64,000 bases of DNA. It comes from an uncultured Clostridia bacterium (GTDB lineage Bacteria; Bacillota; Clostridia; TANB77; CAG-508). Below are positions 1-8,755 of the stretch, piece after piece. The position numbers and the translations under genes are program-made. The stretch spans positions 115,697 through 179,696 of the forward strand of contig CAPPGO010000002.1 of NCBI GenBank assembly GCA_948678575.1. The letters are read 5' to 3'. The notes beneath the pieces are model-generated. The model was not told the origin of the DNA, did no database searches, and worked only from the letters and a program-made list of their open reading frames with translations. Every line of letters begins with the position of its first letter. Positions within the stretch are counted from its first letter, which is position 1.

Positions 1-11
1 ATGGAGAACTT

Positions 12-1190
12 ATGAAGAAGAAAAAGATAAATAAAAAAATGCGTAAAAAAATAATATTAATTATTTTTTTGATTTTGGCTATATTAATTGTAAAACAAAT
101 AATAAGTATGATTTTTGGTAATTCTGAACCAAATGAAATTACTTTATTGTTGAATAATAATTTAATACAAACAAAAGATGAAATAATAAAAGAAGATGAT
201 GTGATATATCTTTCTAAGGAAGATGTTGGTGCTTTGCTTGATACTAATATGTATTATAATGAAGCAGAAAAAGAGCTTATAACAACATATAATAAGCATA
301 TTGCATTACTTAAAGTTGATGAAGATTTTATGGTAATTAATGATAGTAATGCAGAGCTTACATCACCAATGATTAAGAGAAATGATAAAATATATTTACC
401 ATTTTCAGAAATGGGAATTGTATATGATTTAGAGTTTGAATATTCAGAAAATAATAAAAGATTAATAGGAGAAGATCTTTCAAAAGAAAAGAAAAAAGCA
501 ATTACTCTTAAAAATTTTAAATTAAAAAATAAACCAAGTTTATTTTCTATGGAAACTCAAAAAGTTTTACAAGGTGAATATATAACAATAATTGAAGATG
601 CTTCTAAAAAATACTTTAAAATTAGAACTTCTGATGGAAATGTTGGATATGTAAAAAAGAAAAGAGTTTCAAATCCAGAGGTTGTTAGAGAGCATTGGGA
701 GAATGAGAAGATTGATGTAGCTGTTATAAAAGAAGCATCAGATGTTTCAAAAGATTATTCAAAAGCAATTTTGAATAAAGAAAAACAAAATACGGTTATT
801 CCTACATTTTTCTTTTTAGATAAAGAAGGAGAGATTTTAGATAAAACAGCAAGCACAACAGATGAATATAAATCATATATAAATTGGACAAAAGAAAATA
901 ATATTGAAATCTGGGCAACATTGGAAAATAATATAGATGTTTCAAATGTACTTTTAAATTATACAGATAGAAACAAGGTAATAAATGATTTATATAAAAA
1001 ACTTGTAGATTATCAGTTTACAGGTATAAATATCAATTTTAATAAAATAGATGATGTAAATAGTTTTAATAGATTTGTAATCGAACTTACTCCTAGATTA
1101 AAAGAACTTGGAATAAAAGTTGCTATTACAAATAATAAGATGGTTGATAAAGATAAGCTTTCAAAGGTTGTCGATATGATTATAGAATAG
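12..1190 (+). CDS. Secreted or anchored protein with stalk, SH3-like and degenerate GH18 domains
   Basis: 392 aa. Residues 10-35 form an N-terminal membrane anchor. About 40-150 resemble a copper-amine-oxidase-type stalk domain (YLSKEDVG, IYLPFSEM). About 160-220 resemble a bacterial SH3 domain (QGEYITIIEDASKKYFKI, GNVGYVKKKRV). The rest resembles the start of a GH18 barrel of the spore-germination/chitinase type. GH18 enzymes need DxxDxDxE on strand 4; here that stretch (about residues 337-348) reads GININFNKID, so the Asp and catalytic Glu are lost. The protein stops at VVDMIIE, where a normal barrel continues. It is therefore probably a non-catalytic wall-binding protein. The start is ATG after GGAG at 3-6. 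It sits 9 bp before mltG, which supports a cell-wall role. The domain calls come from pattern recall and the GH18 call is the least certain. Confidence 0.65.
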   Translation: MKKKKINKKMRKKIILIIFLILAILIVKQIISMIFGNSEPNEITLLLNNNLIQTKDEIIKEDDVIYLSKEDVGALLDTNMYYNEAEKELITTYNKHIALLKVDEDFMVINDSNAELTSPMIKRNDKIYLPFSEMGIVYDLEFEYSENNKRLIGEDLSKEKKKAITLKNFKLKNKPSLFSMETQKVLQGEYITIIEDASKKYFKIRTSDGNVGYVKKKRVSNPEVVREHWENEKIDVAVIKEASDVSKDYSKAILNKEKQNTVIPTFFFLDKEGEILDKTASTTDEYKSYINWTKENNIEIWATLENNIDVSNVLLNYTDRNKVINDLYKKLVDYQFTGININFNKIDDVNSFNRFVIELTPRLKELGIKVAITNNKMVDKDKLSKVVDMIIE

Positions 1191-1199
1191 GATGGAATA

Positions 1200-2285
1200 A
1201 TGAAGAAATTAGTAGTAATTTTAATAATTTTATTAGTATTAGTTGTAGGAACAGGGATAGGCGCTTTTGTTTGGTATAGCAGTTCTCTTAAAGACCCATT
1301 AGCACAAGGGAATGCATCTACATTAGAGTATGGGGTTAATGAAGTAACTATTCCAGAAGGGACAGGCATTTCTGCAATTGCAGATTTGTTAGAAGAAAAA
1401 CAAATAATAAAAAGTGCTTTGGCATGTAAAATATATTGCAAGATAAATGGTGTTACTAATTTACAAGCAGGAGATTATGAAATAGAATGGCATAGTGATA
1501 CACCAACTGTTTTAGCCAAAATTGCTTCTGGTGATGTTATATCAAAAGAGGTAAAAATTACTTTTGTTGAAGGTAAAAACATGAGATGGTATGCAAAAGC
1601 CATTGCAGAAAAAACTAACAATACAGAAGAAGATGTTTTTGAATTGTTAAAAGATGAAGAATATATAGATTCTCTTATTGAAAAATATTGGTTTTTGACA
1701 GATGAGATAAAAGATGAAAACATATACTATCCATTAGAAGGATATTTGTTACCAGACACATATACTTTTGAAAGTGTTGATGTTAGTGTTGAAATCATTT
1801 TTAATGTGATTTTGAATTTCACAGATAAATTTTTAAGTGAGTATAAAGATGATTTTAAATATACAGTACATCAAACTTTAACTCTTGCTTCTATGGCTGA
1901 AATGGAAGGAAAAAGTTTTGAAGATCGTGAAGAAATTATAGGTGTATTTTTAAATAGAATAGATATTGGAATGAGCTTAGGAAGTGATGTTACAACATAT
2001 TATGCTTTTGGAGTAGATATGGGAGAAAGTGACTTAACTAAAAAGCAAATAAACACATACAATCCTTATAATACAAGAGGACCAGATATGATTTCTAAAA
2101 TTCCAATAGGTCCAATTTGTAATATGAGTAAAGATGCTATAAAAGCAACTTTAACCCCAAAAGAAACAGAAGCTCTATATTTTGTTGCAGATAAAAATGG
2201 AAAAGTCTATTTTACAAAAACAAATGAAGAACATAATGAAATAATTACTAAATTAAAAGACGAAGGATTATGGTTTACTTACTAA
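1200..2285 (+). CDS. mltG: Endolytic murein transglycosylase MltG
   Basis: 361 aa, the usual length for the YceG/MltG family. MltG cleaves nascent glycan strands at the membrane and ends peptidoglycan polymerisation. Residues 4-27 are a single membrane anchor. A LysM-like/YceG N domain follows (VTIPEGTGISAIADLL). Family signatures are LEGYLLPDTYTF, ASMAEMEG (the Glu near residue 234 matches the catalytic Glu), VFLNRIDIGMSLGSDVT and the Gly/Pro-rich IPIGPICN. The active site looks intact. The gene follows the GH18-like gene by 9 bp and precedes the GT39-like gene by 16 bp, so the three are probably co-transcribed. Confidence 0.92.
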   Translation: MKKLVVILIILLVLVVGTGIGAFVWYSSSLKDPLAQGNASTLEYGVNEVTIPEGTGISAIADLLEEKQIIKSALACKIYCKINGVTNLQAGDYEIEWHSDTPTVLAKIASGDVISKEVKITFVEGKNMRWYAKAIAEKTNNTEEDVFELLKDEEYIDSLIEKYWFLTDEIKDENIYYPLEGYLLPDTYTFESVDVSVEIIFNVILNFTDKFLSEYKDDFKYTVHQTLTLASMAEMEGKSFEDREEIIGVFLNRIDIGMSLGSDVTTYYAFGVDMGESDLTKKQINTYNPYNTRGPDMISKIPIGPICNMSKDAIKATLTPKETEALYFVADKNGKVYFTKTNEEHNEIITKLKDEGLWFTY

Positions 2286-2301
2286 GATGTAGGGGGAATT
2301 T

Positions 2302-3981
2302 ATGTATAGCATAATGAATATAATATCTGTTATATTATCGGTAGTTCTAATATTTTTAGGACTACTTTTAATAAAGAAAAATAATAAAATTATTAATAAA
2401 ATAGGTAATTGGTTTGAAGAAATAGTAAAAAAATTTTATAAAGTTTTTATTCTACTTTTATTGCTTTTAACGATTTTTACATCAGTTTTTAAAATTACAT
2501 CATTACCTTATGGCTTGCATGTTGATGAAGCAGGTCTTGCTTATGATGCACAAGCAATTGAAAAATATGGTGTAGATAGGTATTTGAGAAGTTATCCAAT
2601 TTGGCTTAACAATTATTATGGAAGTCAAAGTTCTATGTATGCTTATCTTGTTATATTATTAATAAAAATGTTTGGATTTAGCAAATTAGTTTTAAGAATG
2701 CCAGCAGCTATTTTTAGAGTTTTAATATTTGTTTTTATGTATTGGATTTTAAGAGATGAAAAAGATAAATTCAAACCACTTTTATTTGCATTTTTATTTA
2801 CAATATGTCCATATTTTATAATGCAATCAAGATGGGCATTAGATTGTAATTTATTAGTAGGATTTTTAACTATATCAGAATGTATATTAATAAAAAGCAT
2901 ACAAAAAGATTCTACAAAACTATTAATTTTAAGTGGAATTTGTTTTGGACTTTCACTTTATACATATGCATTGTCATTTATAATACTTCCATTAATTTTA
3001 TTATTAACTTGTATATATTTATTATATATAAAGAAATTAAATTTCAAAAAACTGGTATTGTTTGGAATACCAATTGCTTTATTAGCAATACCTTTAATGA
3101 TTATGCTTTTAATAAATAATGGTTTTATGGAAGAGATAAATGGATTTATTACTATACCAAAATTAGTTGGATATAGAGGTTCTGACCTTATGCTTCCAAA
3201 CTTTGTGGAAAATGCATATATTTTAAAGAGCATATTTAGTGCTGATAATGAAGAAATTTTCCATAATGTATATTGGTATAATGCAGTTCCAGAGTTTGGA
3301 ACAATTTACTATATGACAATTCCGTTTTTCATTATAGGATTTATATATGGAATAAAAAAATTAGTAAAATCTATAAAAGAAAAGAAATTTGACATAAATG
3401 CCATTTTTGTATTTTGGTTTATTGCAGTTTTGTTTTGTATGTTTATGGTGAAAATTCCAACAATACATAGAGCAAATGCAATATTTGCACCAATGGTATA
3501 TTTCTCTGCTATGGGAATATATATTGCCTTTGAAAAAGTGAAAGCTGTAATTATTCCAATTGGATTATTATTAACTATAAATTTTGGAATGTTTATGAAC
3601 TTTTATTTTACTGAGTATAATCAAAAATCAGAAGGTGTATATCTTTTTGCAACAACATATTTAACAGCATTAGATTATGTAAAAACATTAAAAAGAGAAA
3701 AAGTTTATTTAGATCAACTTTTAACAAGTGAAGAATATATATATGTGCTTTTAGATTACCAAATTTCACCTTATGACTATGATACAGAGCATATAGTTGG
3801 TGAATATGAAGGAACAGCAATTGAATATAATTTTATAGAATCTGGAAAGTGGATAGTTCTAGAAAAAGAATCTGCGTATGTTGCTGGACCAGATGAATGG
3901 ATAGCTCAAAGATTTGCAAATGAAGGTTTTAAATGTGAAGAATTTGGAATTTATAGAGTTTATTATTATGAAAGTGATTAA
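2302..3981 (+). CDS. GT39-like polytopic glycosyltransferase
   Basis: 559 aa with about 10-12 hydrophobic segments. The first extracytoplasmic loop carries LPYGLHVDEAG (about residues 70-80), the acidic loop typical of GT39/ArnT/PMT enzymes that move a sugar from a polyprenyl-phosphate donor to an acceptor outside the membrane. The soluble C-terminal tail (about 450-559) is probably extracytoplasmic. The acceptor cannot be read from sequence; a cell-wall polymer or protein is plausible. The start is ATG with AGGGGGA 5 bp upstream. It is the last gene of the envelope run and ends at a hairpin terminator. Confidence 0.75.
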   Translation: MYSIMNIISVILSVVLIFLGLLLIKKNNKIINKIGNWFEEIVKKFYKVFILLLLLLTIFTSVFKITSLPYGLHVDEAGLAYDAQAIEKYGVDRYLRSYPIWLNNYYGSQSSMYAYLVILLIKMFGFSKLVLRMPAAIFRVLIFVFMYWILRDEKDKFKPLLFAFLFTICPYFIMQSRWALDCNLLVGFLTISECILIKSIQKDSTKLLILSGICFGLSLYTYALSFIILPLILLLTCIYLLYIKKLNFKKLVLFGIPIALLAIPLMIMLLINNGFMEEINGFITIPKLVGYRGSDLMLPNFVENAYILKSIFSADNEEIFHNVYWYNAVPEFGTIYYMTIPFFIIGFIYGIKKLVKSIKEKKFDINAIFVFWFIAVLFCMFMVKIPTIHRANAIFAPMVYFSAMGIYIAFEKVKAVIIPIGLLLTINFGMFMNFYFTEYNQKSEGVYLFATTYLTALDYVKTLKREKVYLDQLLTSEEYIYVLLDYQISPYDYDTEHIVGEYEGTAIEYNFIESGKWIVLEKESAYVAGPDEWIAQRFANEGFKCEEFGIYRVYYYESD

Positions 3982-3990
3982 TAAAAAAAT

Positions 3991-4015
3991 ATATCCCTTA
4001 TTGGGATATTATTTT
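3991..4015. terminator. Bidirectional hairpin terminator between convergent genes
   Basis: A 7-bp stem (3991-3997 with 4003-4009) has a 5-nt loop and T/A-rich flanks on both sides. It lies between the GT39-like gene and the convergent small gene, whose stop codon falls in the loop. Confidence 0.7.
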
Positions 4016-4318
4016 TATTGAATAATCTTGTGGGATTTGTCCAGGAGTTGATGCTTTTATTGTATGATCTTTAAAAATAGAGTATTTAAACTTTAATTTT
4101 ACTATACTATTTACATATAATGGTTTAGTAGAATGTATTTGATAAGTTCCAGTACAATGTCCCAATGATGAAGATTGAGGTTCAATTATAGCTGAATATG
4201 AAGAACCATAGCTATTTACACTAATCACTTTTCCAATCATATAATCTCTATTGATTTCTAAAATTGCTACAAATAATATTAGTAAAATAGCGATTAGCAC
4301 AATATTAGTTTTTGACAT
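3998..4318 (-). CDS. Small membrane-anchored protein of unknown function
   Basis: 106 aa. Residues 4-22 are one N-terminal transmembrane helix (IVLIAILLILFVAILEI). The roughly 80-residue extracytoplasmic part is rich in Ser, Ile and Lys and contains one Cys. I do not recognise a family. On the minus strand the ATG is preceded by AAGGAG about 8 bp upstream, which supports real translation. It is a single gene convergent with the GT39-like gene. Its 5' side faces a 110-bp dispersed repeat. Confidence 0.6.
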   Translation of the reverse strand: MSKTNIVLIAILLILFVAILEINRDYMIGKVISVNSYGSSYSAIIEPQSSSLGHCTGTYQIHSTKPLYVNSIVKLKFKYSIFKDHTIKASTPGQIPQDYSIKIISQ

Positions 4319-4330
4319 AAAAAACTCCTT

Positions 4331-4440
4331 TTTTATTATTTCGTAAAGTTCTTACGAACTTTACGAAATAACAAGGTTAAGTTACATATATTCGTGCGAT
4401 TGCAAAGCAATCTGCACATGTGGCGAAGCCACTTTTCTTA
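4331..4440. repeat. Dispersed 110-bp hairpin-rich repeat, copy A
   Basis: This is about 90% identical (11 mismatches by eye) to 26241-26350 in the same orientation. It starts with a near-perfect inverted repeat (TTATTTCGTAAAGTTC and its complement around a 4-nt loop). Two short hairpins follow: GATTG/CAATC and GTGGC-GAA-GCCAC. It has no coding capacity. It looks like a REP/MITE-type intergenic element or a family of small structured RNAs. Confidence 0.75.
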
Positions 4441-4527
4441 TAAATATATGTTAAGTTTATACTAAAAAATGGATAAATTCAAGTTCTTATTTATAAGATA
4501 AATAAATTAGAATAGTATTGTAAAATA

Positions 4528-4557
4528 TTGACAAAATAGTAATAAGTGTGCTAAAAT
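4528..4557 (+). promoter_or_regulatory. SigA-type promoter of the aspS T-box leader
   Basis: TTGACA at 4528-4533 and TAAAAT at 4552-4557 with 18-bp spacing, just upstream of the T-box leader. Confidence 0.7.
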
Positions 4558-4559
4558 AA

Positions 4560-4785
4560 AATATACAATTAAAAAAATTGCTATGAAGATGAAAGTAAAC
4601 TTCAATAAAGCTAAATATTAGAGAACAAATACCAAAGGCTGAAAGTATTTGATTTAGTTAAAGTTTATGAAACACATTGGAGCAAGTGTTAAAAGAGGAA
4701 AATTATTATTAATTTTCAAATTGGGTGGTACCGCGGAAGATAGAAGCTTTCGTCCCTTTACTTAGGGATGAAAGCTTTTTTGTAT
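4560..4785 (+). promoter_or_regulatory. T-box riboswitch upstream of aspS, probable AAC (Asn) specifier
   Basis: The conserved antiterminator sequence GGGTGGTACCGCGG lies at 4723-4736. A strong terminator follows (arms about 4743-4756 and 4765-4778, then T-rich). An AGTA motif is present on the 5' side of stem I. Aligning the region before TTGGAG with the valS T-box in this window places AAC (4671-4673) where the valS leader has GTA. No Asp codon (GAY) sits there. The leader may therefore sense uncharged tRNA-Asn rather than tRNA-Asp. The T-box identity is secure; the specifier is inferred. Confidence 0.92.
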
Positions 4786-4827
4786 TAAAAATAAGTTTAT
4801 AATCCTTAGGTTTTAAATAATTTATAA

Positions 4828-4847
4828 ATGCTTTTAGTGAAAAGCAT
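4828..4847 (+). other. 8-bp hairpin just upstream of the aspS ribosome binding site
   Basis: A perfect stem (4828-4835 with 4840-4847) with a 4-nt loop ends 3 bp before the GGGAGG of aspS. It has no U-tail, so it is not a terminator. It may affect mRNA stability or ribosome access. Confidence 0.45.
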
Positions 4848-4864
4848 AGAGGGAGGATGAATTT

Positions 4865-6628
4865 ATGAGAAAAAACGAGTACAGAACTTATGATTGTGGA
4901 ACAATCAGAGAGAAAAATGTAGGAGAGGAAATTCGCTTAGCAGGATGGATAGACACTATTAGAGATTTAGGTGGCGTATTATTTATTGATTTAAGAGATG
5001 AACATGGAATAACTCAAATAGTAGTTTCAGGTGACGAGGAAAAAGTTGAATTTGCTCAAAGAATTCCAGTAGAATCAACAATAACGGTTTCTGGCAAAGT
5101 TCGTTTAAGAGATGATGAAACTATTAATGAAAAATTACCAACAGGAAAGGTAGAACTTTTTGCAGATGAAATTAAAGTTTTGGGCAAAAGAACTATGGGA
5201 TTACCTTTTGAAATTGAAAATAGTAGAAATGTTAGAGAAGATTTAAGATTAGAATATAGATTTTTAAGTTTACGTGATAGAAAATCATTAGAAAATATTA
5301 AAATGAGAGCAAAACTTATTCAATTTTTAAGAAATGAAATGATAAAACAAGATTTTTTGGAAGTACAAACTCCAATACTTACAAGTTCTTCACCAGAGGG
5401 AGCAAGAGATTACTTAGTACCAAGTAGAGTATATCCTGGAAAGTTTTATGCTCTTCCACAAGCTCCACAACAATTTAAGCAATTACTTATGGTTTCAGGA
5501 ATAGATAAATACTTTCAAATTGCTCCTTGTTTTAGAGATGAAGATTCAAGAGCTGACCGTTCACCAGGAGAATTTTATCAATTGGATATGGAAATGAGTT
5601 TTGCTACACAAGAAGATGTTTTTGAAGTTATGGAAAAAGTTATATACAATACTTTTAAAGAATTTTCTGATAAAAGAGTGGCTGAATATCCATTCCCAAG
5701 AATTCCTTATAAAGAAGCTATGCTTAAATATGGTACAGATAAACCAGATTTAAGAAATCCACTTATTATAAAAGATGTAACTAATATTTTTGAAAAATTA
5801 GATATTAAAGTTTTTAATGGAAAAATAGTAAGAACAATTACACTTCCAAATGGAGCAGAAGCAACAAGAAACTTCTATGATGGAATGACAGAATTTGCTA
5901 TTGATGAATGCAAAGCAAAGGGGCTAGCATGGCTTAAAGTAAATGAAGATAGAACTTTGCAAGGTCCGATTGCTAAACTTATTCCAGATGAAGCAAGAGA
6001 AGAATTACTTACTCAAACTGATACAAAAGCAGGAGATAGTATATTCTTTATAGCTGAACATAAGGGAATTGTTGAAAAATTGGCTGGCGAAATAAGAAGA
6101 GAGATTGGTATTAGACAAGACTTACTAGAAAAAGATGTATTTAAGTTTTGTTGGATAGTAGATTTTCCAATGTATGAAATAGGCGATAATGGAAAATTAG
6201 ATTTTTGTCACAATCCGTTTTCAATGCCACAAGGTGGATTAGAAGTTTTAAATACCAAAGATCCATTAGATATATATGCATATCAATATGATATTGTTTG
6301 TAATGGAATAGAACTTTCATCTGGTGCTGTAAGAAATCATGATCCAGAAACTATGATTAAAGCTTTTGAAATTGCTGGATATACAGAAAAAGATATTAAA
6401 AATAAATTTTCTGCTTTATTTAAAGCTTTTCATTACGGTGCTCCACCACATGCAGGAATTGCACCAGGTGTTGATAGAATGTTAATGTTATTAACAGAAG
6501 AAGAAAGTATTAGAGAAGTTATAGCGTTTCCAATGAATAGCAAGGCACAAGATTTACTAATGGGAGCACCTGGCGAGGTTACTGAAAAACAATTGTCAGA
6601 AGTTCATATAAAATTAGATTTAAAATAA
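4865..6628 (+). CDS. aspS: Aspartyl-tRNA synthetase, bacterial type
   Basis: 587 aa. It has an N-terminal OB anticodon-binding domain, the class II core with the bacterial GAD insertion, and C-terminal motif 3 (GIAPGVDRMLMLL). Motif 2 is FRDEDSRADRSPGEF. It charges tRNA-Asp. In lineages lacking AsnRS, non-discriminating forms also charge tRNA-Asn for GatCAB amidation. The residue that often marks the non-discriminating form (His in RRRDHGG) is Leu here (RDLGG), which argues for a discriminating enzyme. The T-box specifier suggests an Asn link, so the question stays open. Start is ATG after GGGAGG. Confidence 0.95.
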   Translation: MRKNEYRTYDCGTIREKNVGEEIRLAGWIDTIRDLGGVLFIDLRDEHGITQIVVSGDEEKVEFAQRIPVESTITVSGKVRLRDDETINEKLPTGKVELFADEIKVLGKRTMGLPFEIENSRNVREDLRLEYRFLSLRDRKSLENIKMRAKLIQFLRNEMIKQDFLEVQTPILTSSSPEGARDYLVPSRVYPGKFYALPQAPQQFKQLLMVSGIDKYFQIAPCFRDEDSRADRSPGEFYQLDMEMSFATQEDVFEVMEKVIYNTFKEFSDKRVAEYPFPRIPYKEAMLKYGTDKPDLRNPLIIKDVTNIFEKLDIKVFNGKIVRTITLPNGAEATRNFYDGMTEFAIDECKAKGLAWLKVNEDRTLQGPIAKLIPDEAREELLTQTDTKAGDSIFFIAEHKGIVEKLAGEIRREIGIRQDLLEKDVFKFCWIVDFPMYEIGDNGKLDFCHNPFSMPQGGLEVLNTKDPLDIYAYQYDIVCNGIELSSGAVRNHDPETMIKAFEIAGYTEKDIKNKFSALFKAFHYGAPPHAGIAPGVDRMLMLLTEEESIREVIAFPMNSKAQDLLMGAPGEVTEKQLSEVHIKLDLK

Positions 6629-6649
6629 TAACAAAAATAGCATAATTTT

Positions 6650-6690
6650 AAATATCACTTCATATATAATTATGAGGTGATATTTTTGTT
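6650..6690 (+). terminator. Hairpin downstream of aspS that also buries the next gene's ribosome binding site
   Basis: A 14-bp stem (6650-6663 with 6672-6685) has an 8-nt loop and ends in a short T-run, so it could terminate aspS transcripts. The 3' arm contains GAGGTGA (6674-6680), the ribosome binding site of the next gene. The same structure could limit translation of read-through mRNA. Confidence 0.6.
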
Positions 6691-7585
6691 ATACATAAAA
6701 TTTACAAAAGATTATTTAGAATATTTTGAAGAAAAAGTTATTTTTCCAGACTTTTTGAAAAAAATAATATTTGCATATAAAAAGATTTTTGGGAAAATAA
6801 CTAAAATTACAAAAGATAAAGGAGAAGTTTGGTTAATCCCTGAAAATAATTCAAAATTTAAAAAAAGTGTTATAAAAAATTTAAAAATATATCATGCCAA
6901 AACTGTTGTATTATCTAAAAAAATAGATAATTTTAAGGAAGATTTGAAAAATAATGGTATAAAAATATTAGATGGAAAGTGGTTATACCATTATTTAATT
7001 GTTGATGTTGCAAAATATATTTGCAATAGTAAAAATGAAAATTTTGCTGGACAAAATATATCTTTTGCAGTGAAAAATCCACAAGAATTGGATTTTGAAA
7101 TTTTAAAGAATTTAGCTCAAAATTGTAAAAATATAAATCTTATTACAAAAGATGATTATAAATTTAAAAAATTAGAGCAAAATTTATATAAAGAAAATGG
7201 CATAATTTTAAATGTTTCGTACAATTATAAAAGAAGTTTTTTGAAAAGTGATATTGTAATAAATATTGATTTGGATGAAAAAGAATTTAATAAATTTGCT
7301 TTACCCAGAAAATCAATTGTTATAAATTTAGAAGATATAAAAATATATAATAAAGGATTTAATGGTATAAATGTATTAAATTATGAAATTGATTTACCAA
7401 AAAAATATTTAGATAATACATTTGGAATAGATGATTTTAATAAAGAAATTTTGTATGAAAGCTATATTTATAAAAAAACTGCTCCACAAAATATTTTAAA
7501 AGAAATAAAACAAGATAAAGTGAAAGTAACACAGTTACTGGGAAAAAATGGATACATAAATAAGAAAGAGTATTTAAAGGTTTAG
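6686..7585 (+). CDS. Conserved-looking protein of unknown function
   Basis: About 300 aa, rich in Lys, Asn and Ile, with no signal peptide or membrane helices. I do not recognise the family. It looks like alternating alpha/beta segments (VWLIPEN, VVLSKKI, ISFAVKNP, INLITKDD, DIVINIDL), which hints at a Rossmann-type fold, but no cofactor motif is visible. TTG at 6686 is preferred because GAGGTGA lies 5 bp upstream; a GTG at 6677 would overlap that site. It lies between aspS and greA, with its translation start inside a hairpin. Confidence 0.6.
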   Translation: MLYIKFTKDYLEYFEEKVIFPDFLKKIIFAYKKIFGKITKITKDKGEVWLIPENNSKFKKSVIKNLKIYHAKTVVLSKKIDNFKEDLKNNGIKILDGKWLYHYLIVDVAKYICNSKNENFAGQNISFAVKNPQELDFEILKNLAQNCKNINLITKDDYKFKKLEQNLYKENGIILNVSYNYKRSFLKSDIVINIDLDEKEFNKFALPRKSIVINLEDIKIYNKGFNGINVLNYEIDLPKKYLDNTFGIDDFNKEILYESYIYKKTAPQNILKEIKQDKVKVTQLLGKNGYINKKEYLKV

Positions 7586-7668
7586 TTTTTTTGGTTATAT
7601 ACTTGACAAAAGATAAAAATAACTTTATTATAGTATTAAAATTTGCCAACGGAAGGGGACTTAATAAA

Positions 7669-8145
7669 ATGGAAGAAAAGGAATTTTTATTAACACAAGA
7701 AGGCTATGATAATTTAGAAGCAACATTAGAAGATTTAAAAACAAATAAAAGAAATGAAATAGCAGAGAGGATTAAAGTTGCATTAGGATTTGGAGATTTA
7801 TCAGAAAATTCTGAATATGATGAAGCAAAAAATGCACAAGCACAAAACGAAGCTAAAATTGCAGAATTAGAAAACAAAATCAAATATGCAAAAATTATAG
7901 ATGAATCTGAGATAGATACAGAAACAGTACAAGTTGGAAACAAAGTTAAAGTATTAGATATGGAATTCAAAGAAGAAATTGAATATACTATCGTTGGTTC
8001 AACAGAAGTAGATTTATCTCAAAATAAAATTTCAAATGAATCACCAATAGGAGTAGCATTGCTTGGAAAAAAAGTTAAAAATGTTGTTGAAGTTCAAGCT
8101 CCAGTTGGAACAATTAAATTTAAAATTTTAGCAATAACAAAATAA
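7669..8145 (+). CDS. greA: Transcription elongation factor GreA
   Basis: 158 aa, the standard GreA length when started at the ATG at 7669 (GGAAGGGG lies about 10 bp upstream). GreA enters the RNA polymerase secondary channel and stimulates cleavage of backtracked RNA. The N-terminal coiled coil with the acidic tip is visible (GDLSENSEYDEAK; Asp and Glu for Mg binding). The C-terminal FKBP-like domain follows (VQVGNKVKV, ISNESPIGVALLGKKVKNVVEV). A terminator follows, so it is the last gene of its unit. Confidence 0.95.
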   Translation: MEEKEFLLTQEGYDNLEATLEDLKTNKRNEIAERIKVALGFGDLSENSEYDEAKNAQAQNEAKIAELENKIKYAKIIDESEIDTETVQVGNKVKVLDMEFKEEIEYTIVGSTEVDLSQNKISNESPIGVALLGKKVKNVVEVQAPVGTIKFKILAITK

Positions 8146-8150
8146 AAAAT

Positions 8151-8180
8151 AGGGGAGCTTTTAAGCTCTCCTTATTTAGT
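8151..8180 (+). terminator. Terminator after greA
   Basis: A stem of about 9 bp (8151-8159 with 8164-8172, one G-T pair) is followed by a T-rich tract. Confidence 0.75.
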
Positions 8181-8224
8181 TTTATGGAATTTCAGAAACA
8201 TATTTAAAGGAGGAAGTAATATAA

Positions 8225-8677
8225 ATGAAAAGAATTCGTTGCGCAGGATTAGTTAAAATTGATGGAAAATTTGCTTTAATGCATAGAACTAATGTAGAAA
8301 AAACAGAAGGTGAACCCAATAAACCTTATGGAGAATATTATGTATTTCCAGGAGGAGGATTAGAAGGTGAAGAAAGTATGTTTGAAGCGACAGAACGAGA
8401 ACTTTTGGAAGAAATGGGCATAATAGTTAAAGCAAAAAAAGAATTGTACTATAAAGGAATTTCAGAATCACAAGATGAATATTTATTTGAATGTGACTAT
8501 ATTTCAGGAGAATTTGGTACAGGTACAGGACCAGAATTTTCAAATGACCCTGCATATAAACATAGAGGAAATTTTACACCTGAACTTATAGAACCAGAAA
8601 ACATTGAAAATATAAGGCTTTTGCCAGTTGAATTTAGAGAGCAATTAATACAAGATATAAGAGATAAAAAACTTTAA
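8225..8677 (+). CDS. Nudix hydrolase
   Basis: 150 aa. The Nudix box Gx5Ex7REUxEExGU is complete (about residues 41-63: GGLEGEE, then RELLEEMGI). These enzymes hydrolyse nucleoside diphosphates linked to another moiety, with metal bound by the box glutamates. The substrate cannot be told from sequence; housecleaning of damaged nucleotides is a typical role. Start is ATG with AAAGGAGG about 8 bp upstream. It lies alone between greA and pyrH. Confidence 0.88.
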   Translation: MKRIRCAGLVKIDGKFALMHRTNVEKTEGEPNKPYGEYYVFPGGGLEGEESMFEATERELLEEMGIIVKAKKELYYKGISESQDEYLFECDYISGEFGTGTGPEFSNDPAYKHRGNFTPELIEPENIENIRLLPVEFREQLIQDIRDKKL

Positions 8678-8755
8678 TAATTTTTTCAAAAAAGACTGTA
8701 ATTTTTAAAAATATATGATAGAATATGAAAAGAATTGTAAAAAGGAGTAAGAGAT

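Noticed and set aside
7591..7668. N-terminal extension of GreA
   Set aside because: The ATG at 7669 has a better ribosome site and gives the standard 158-residue protein; the extension matches nothing in the family.
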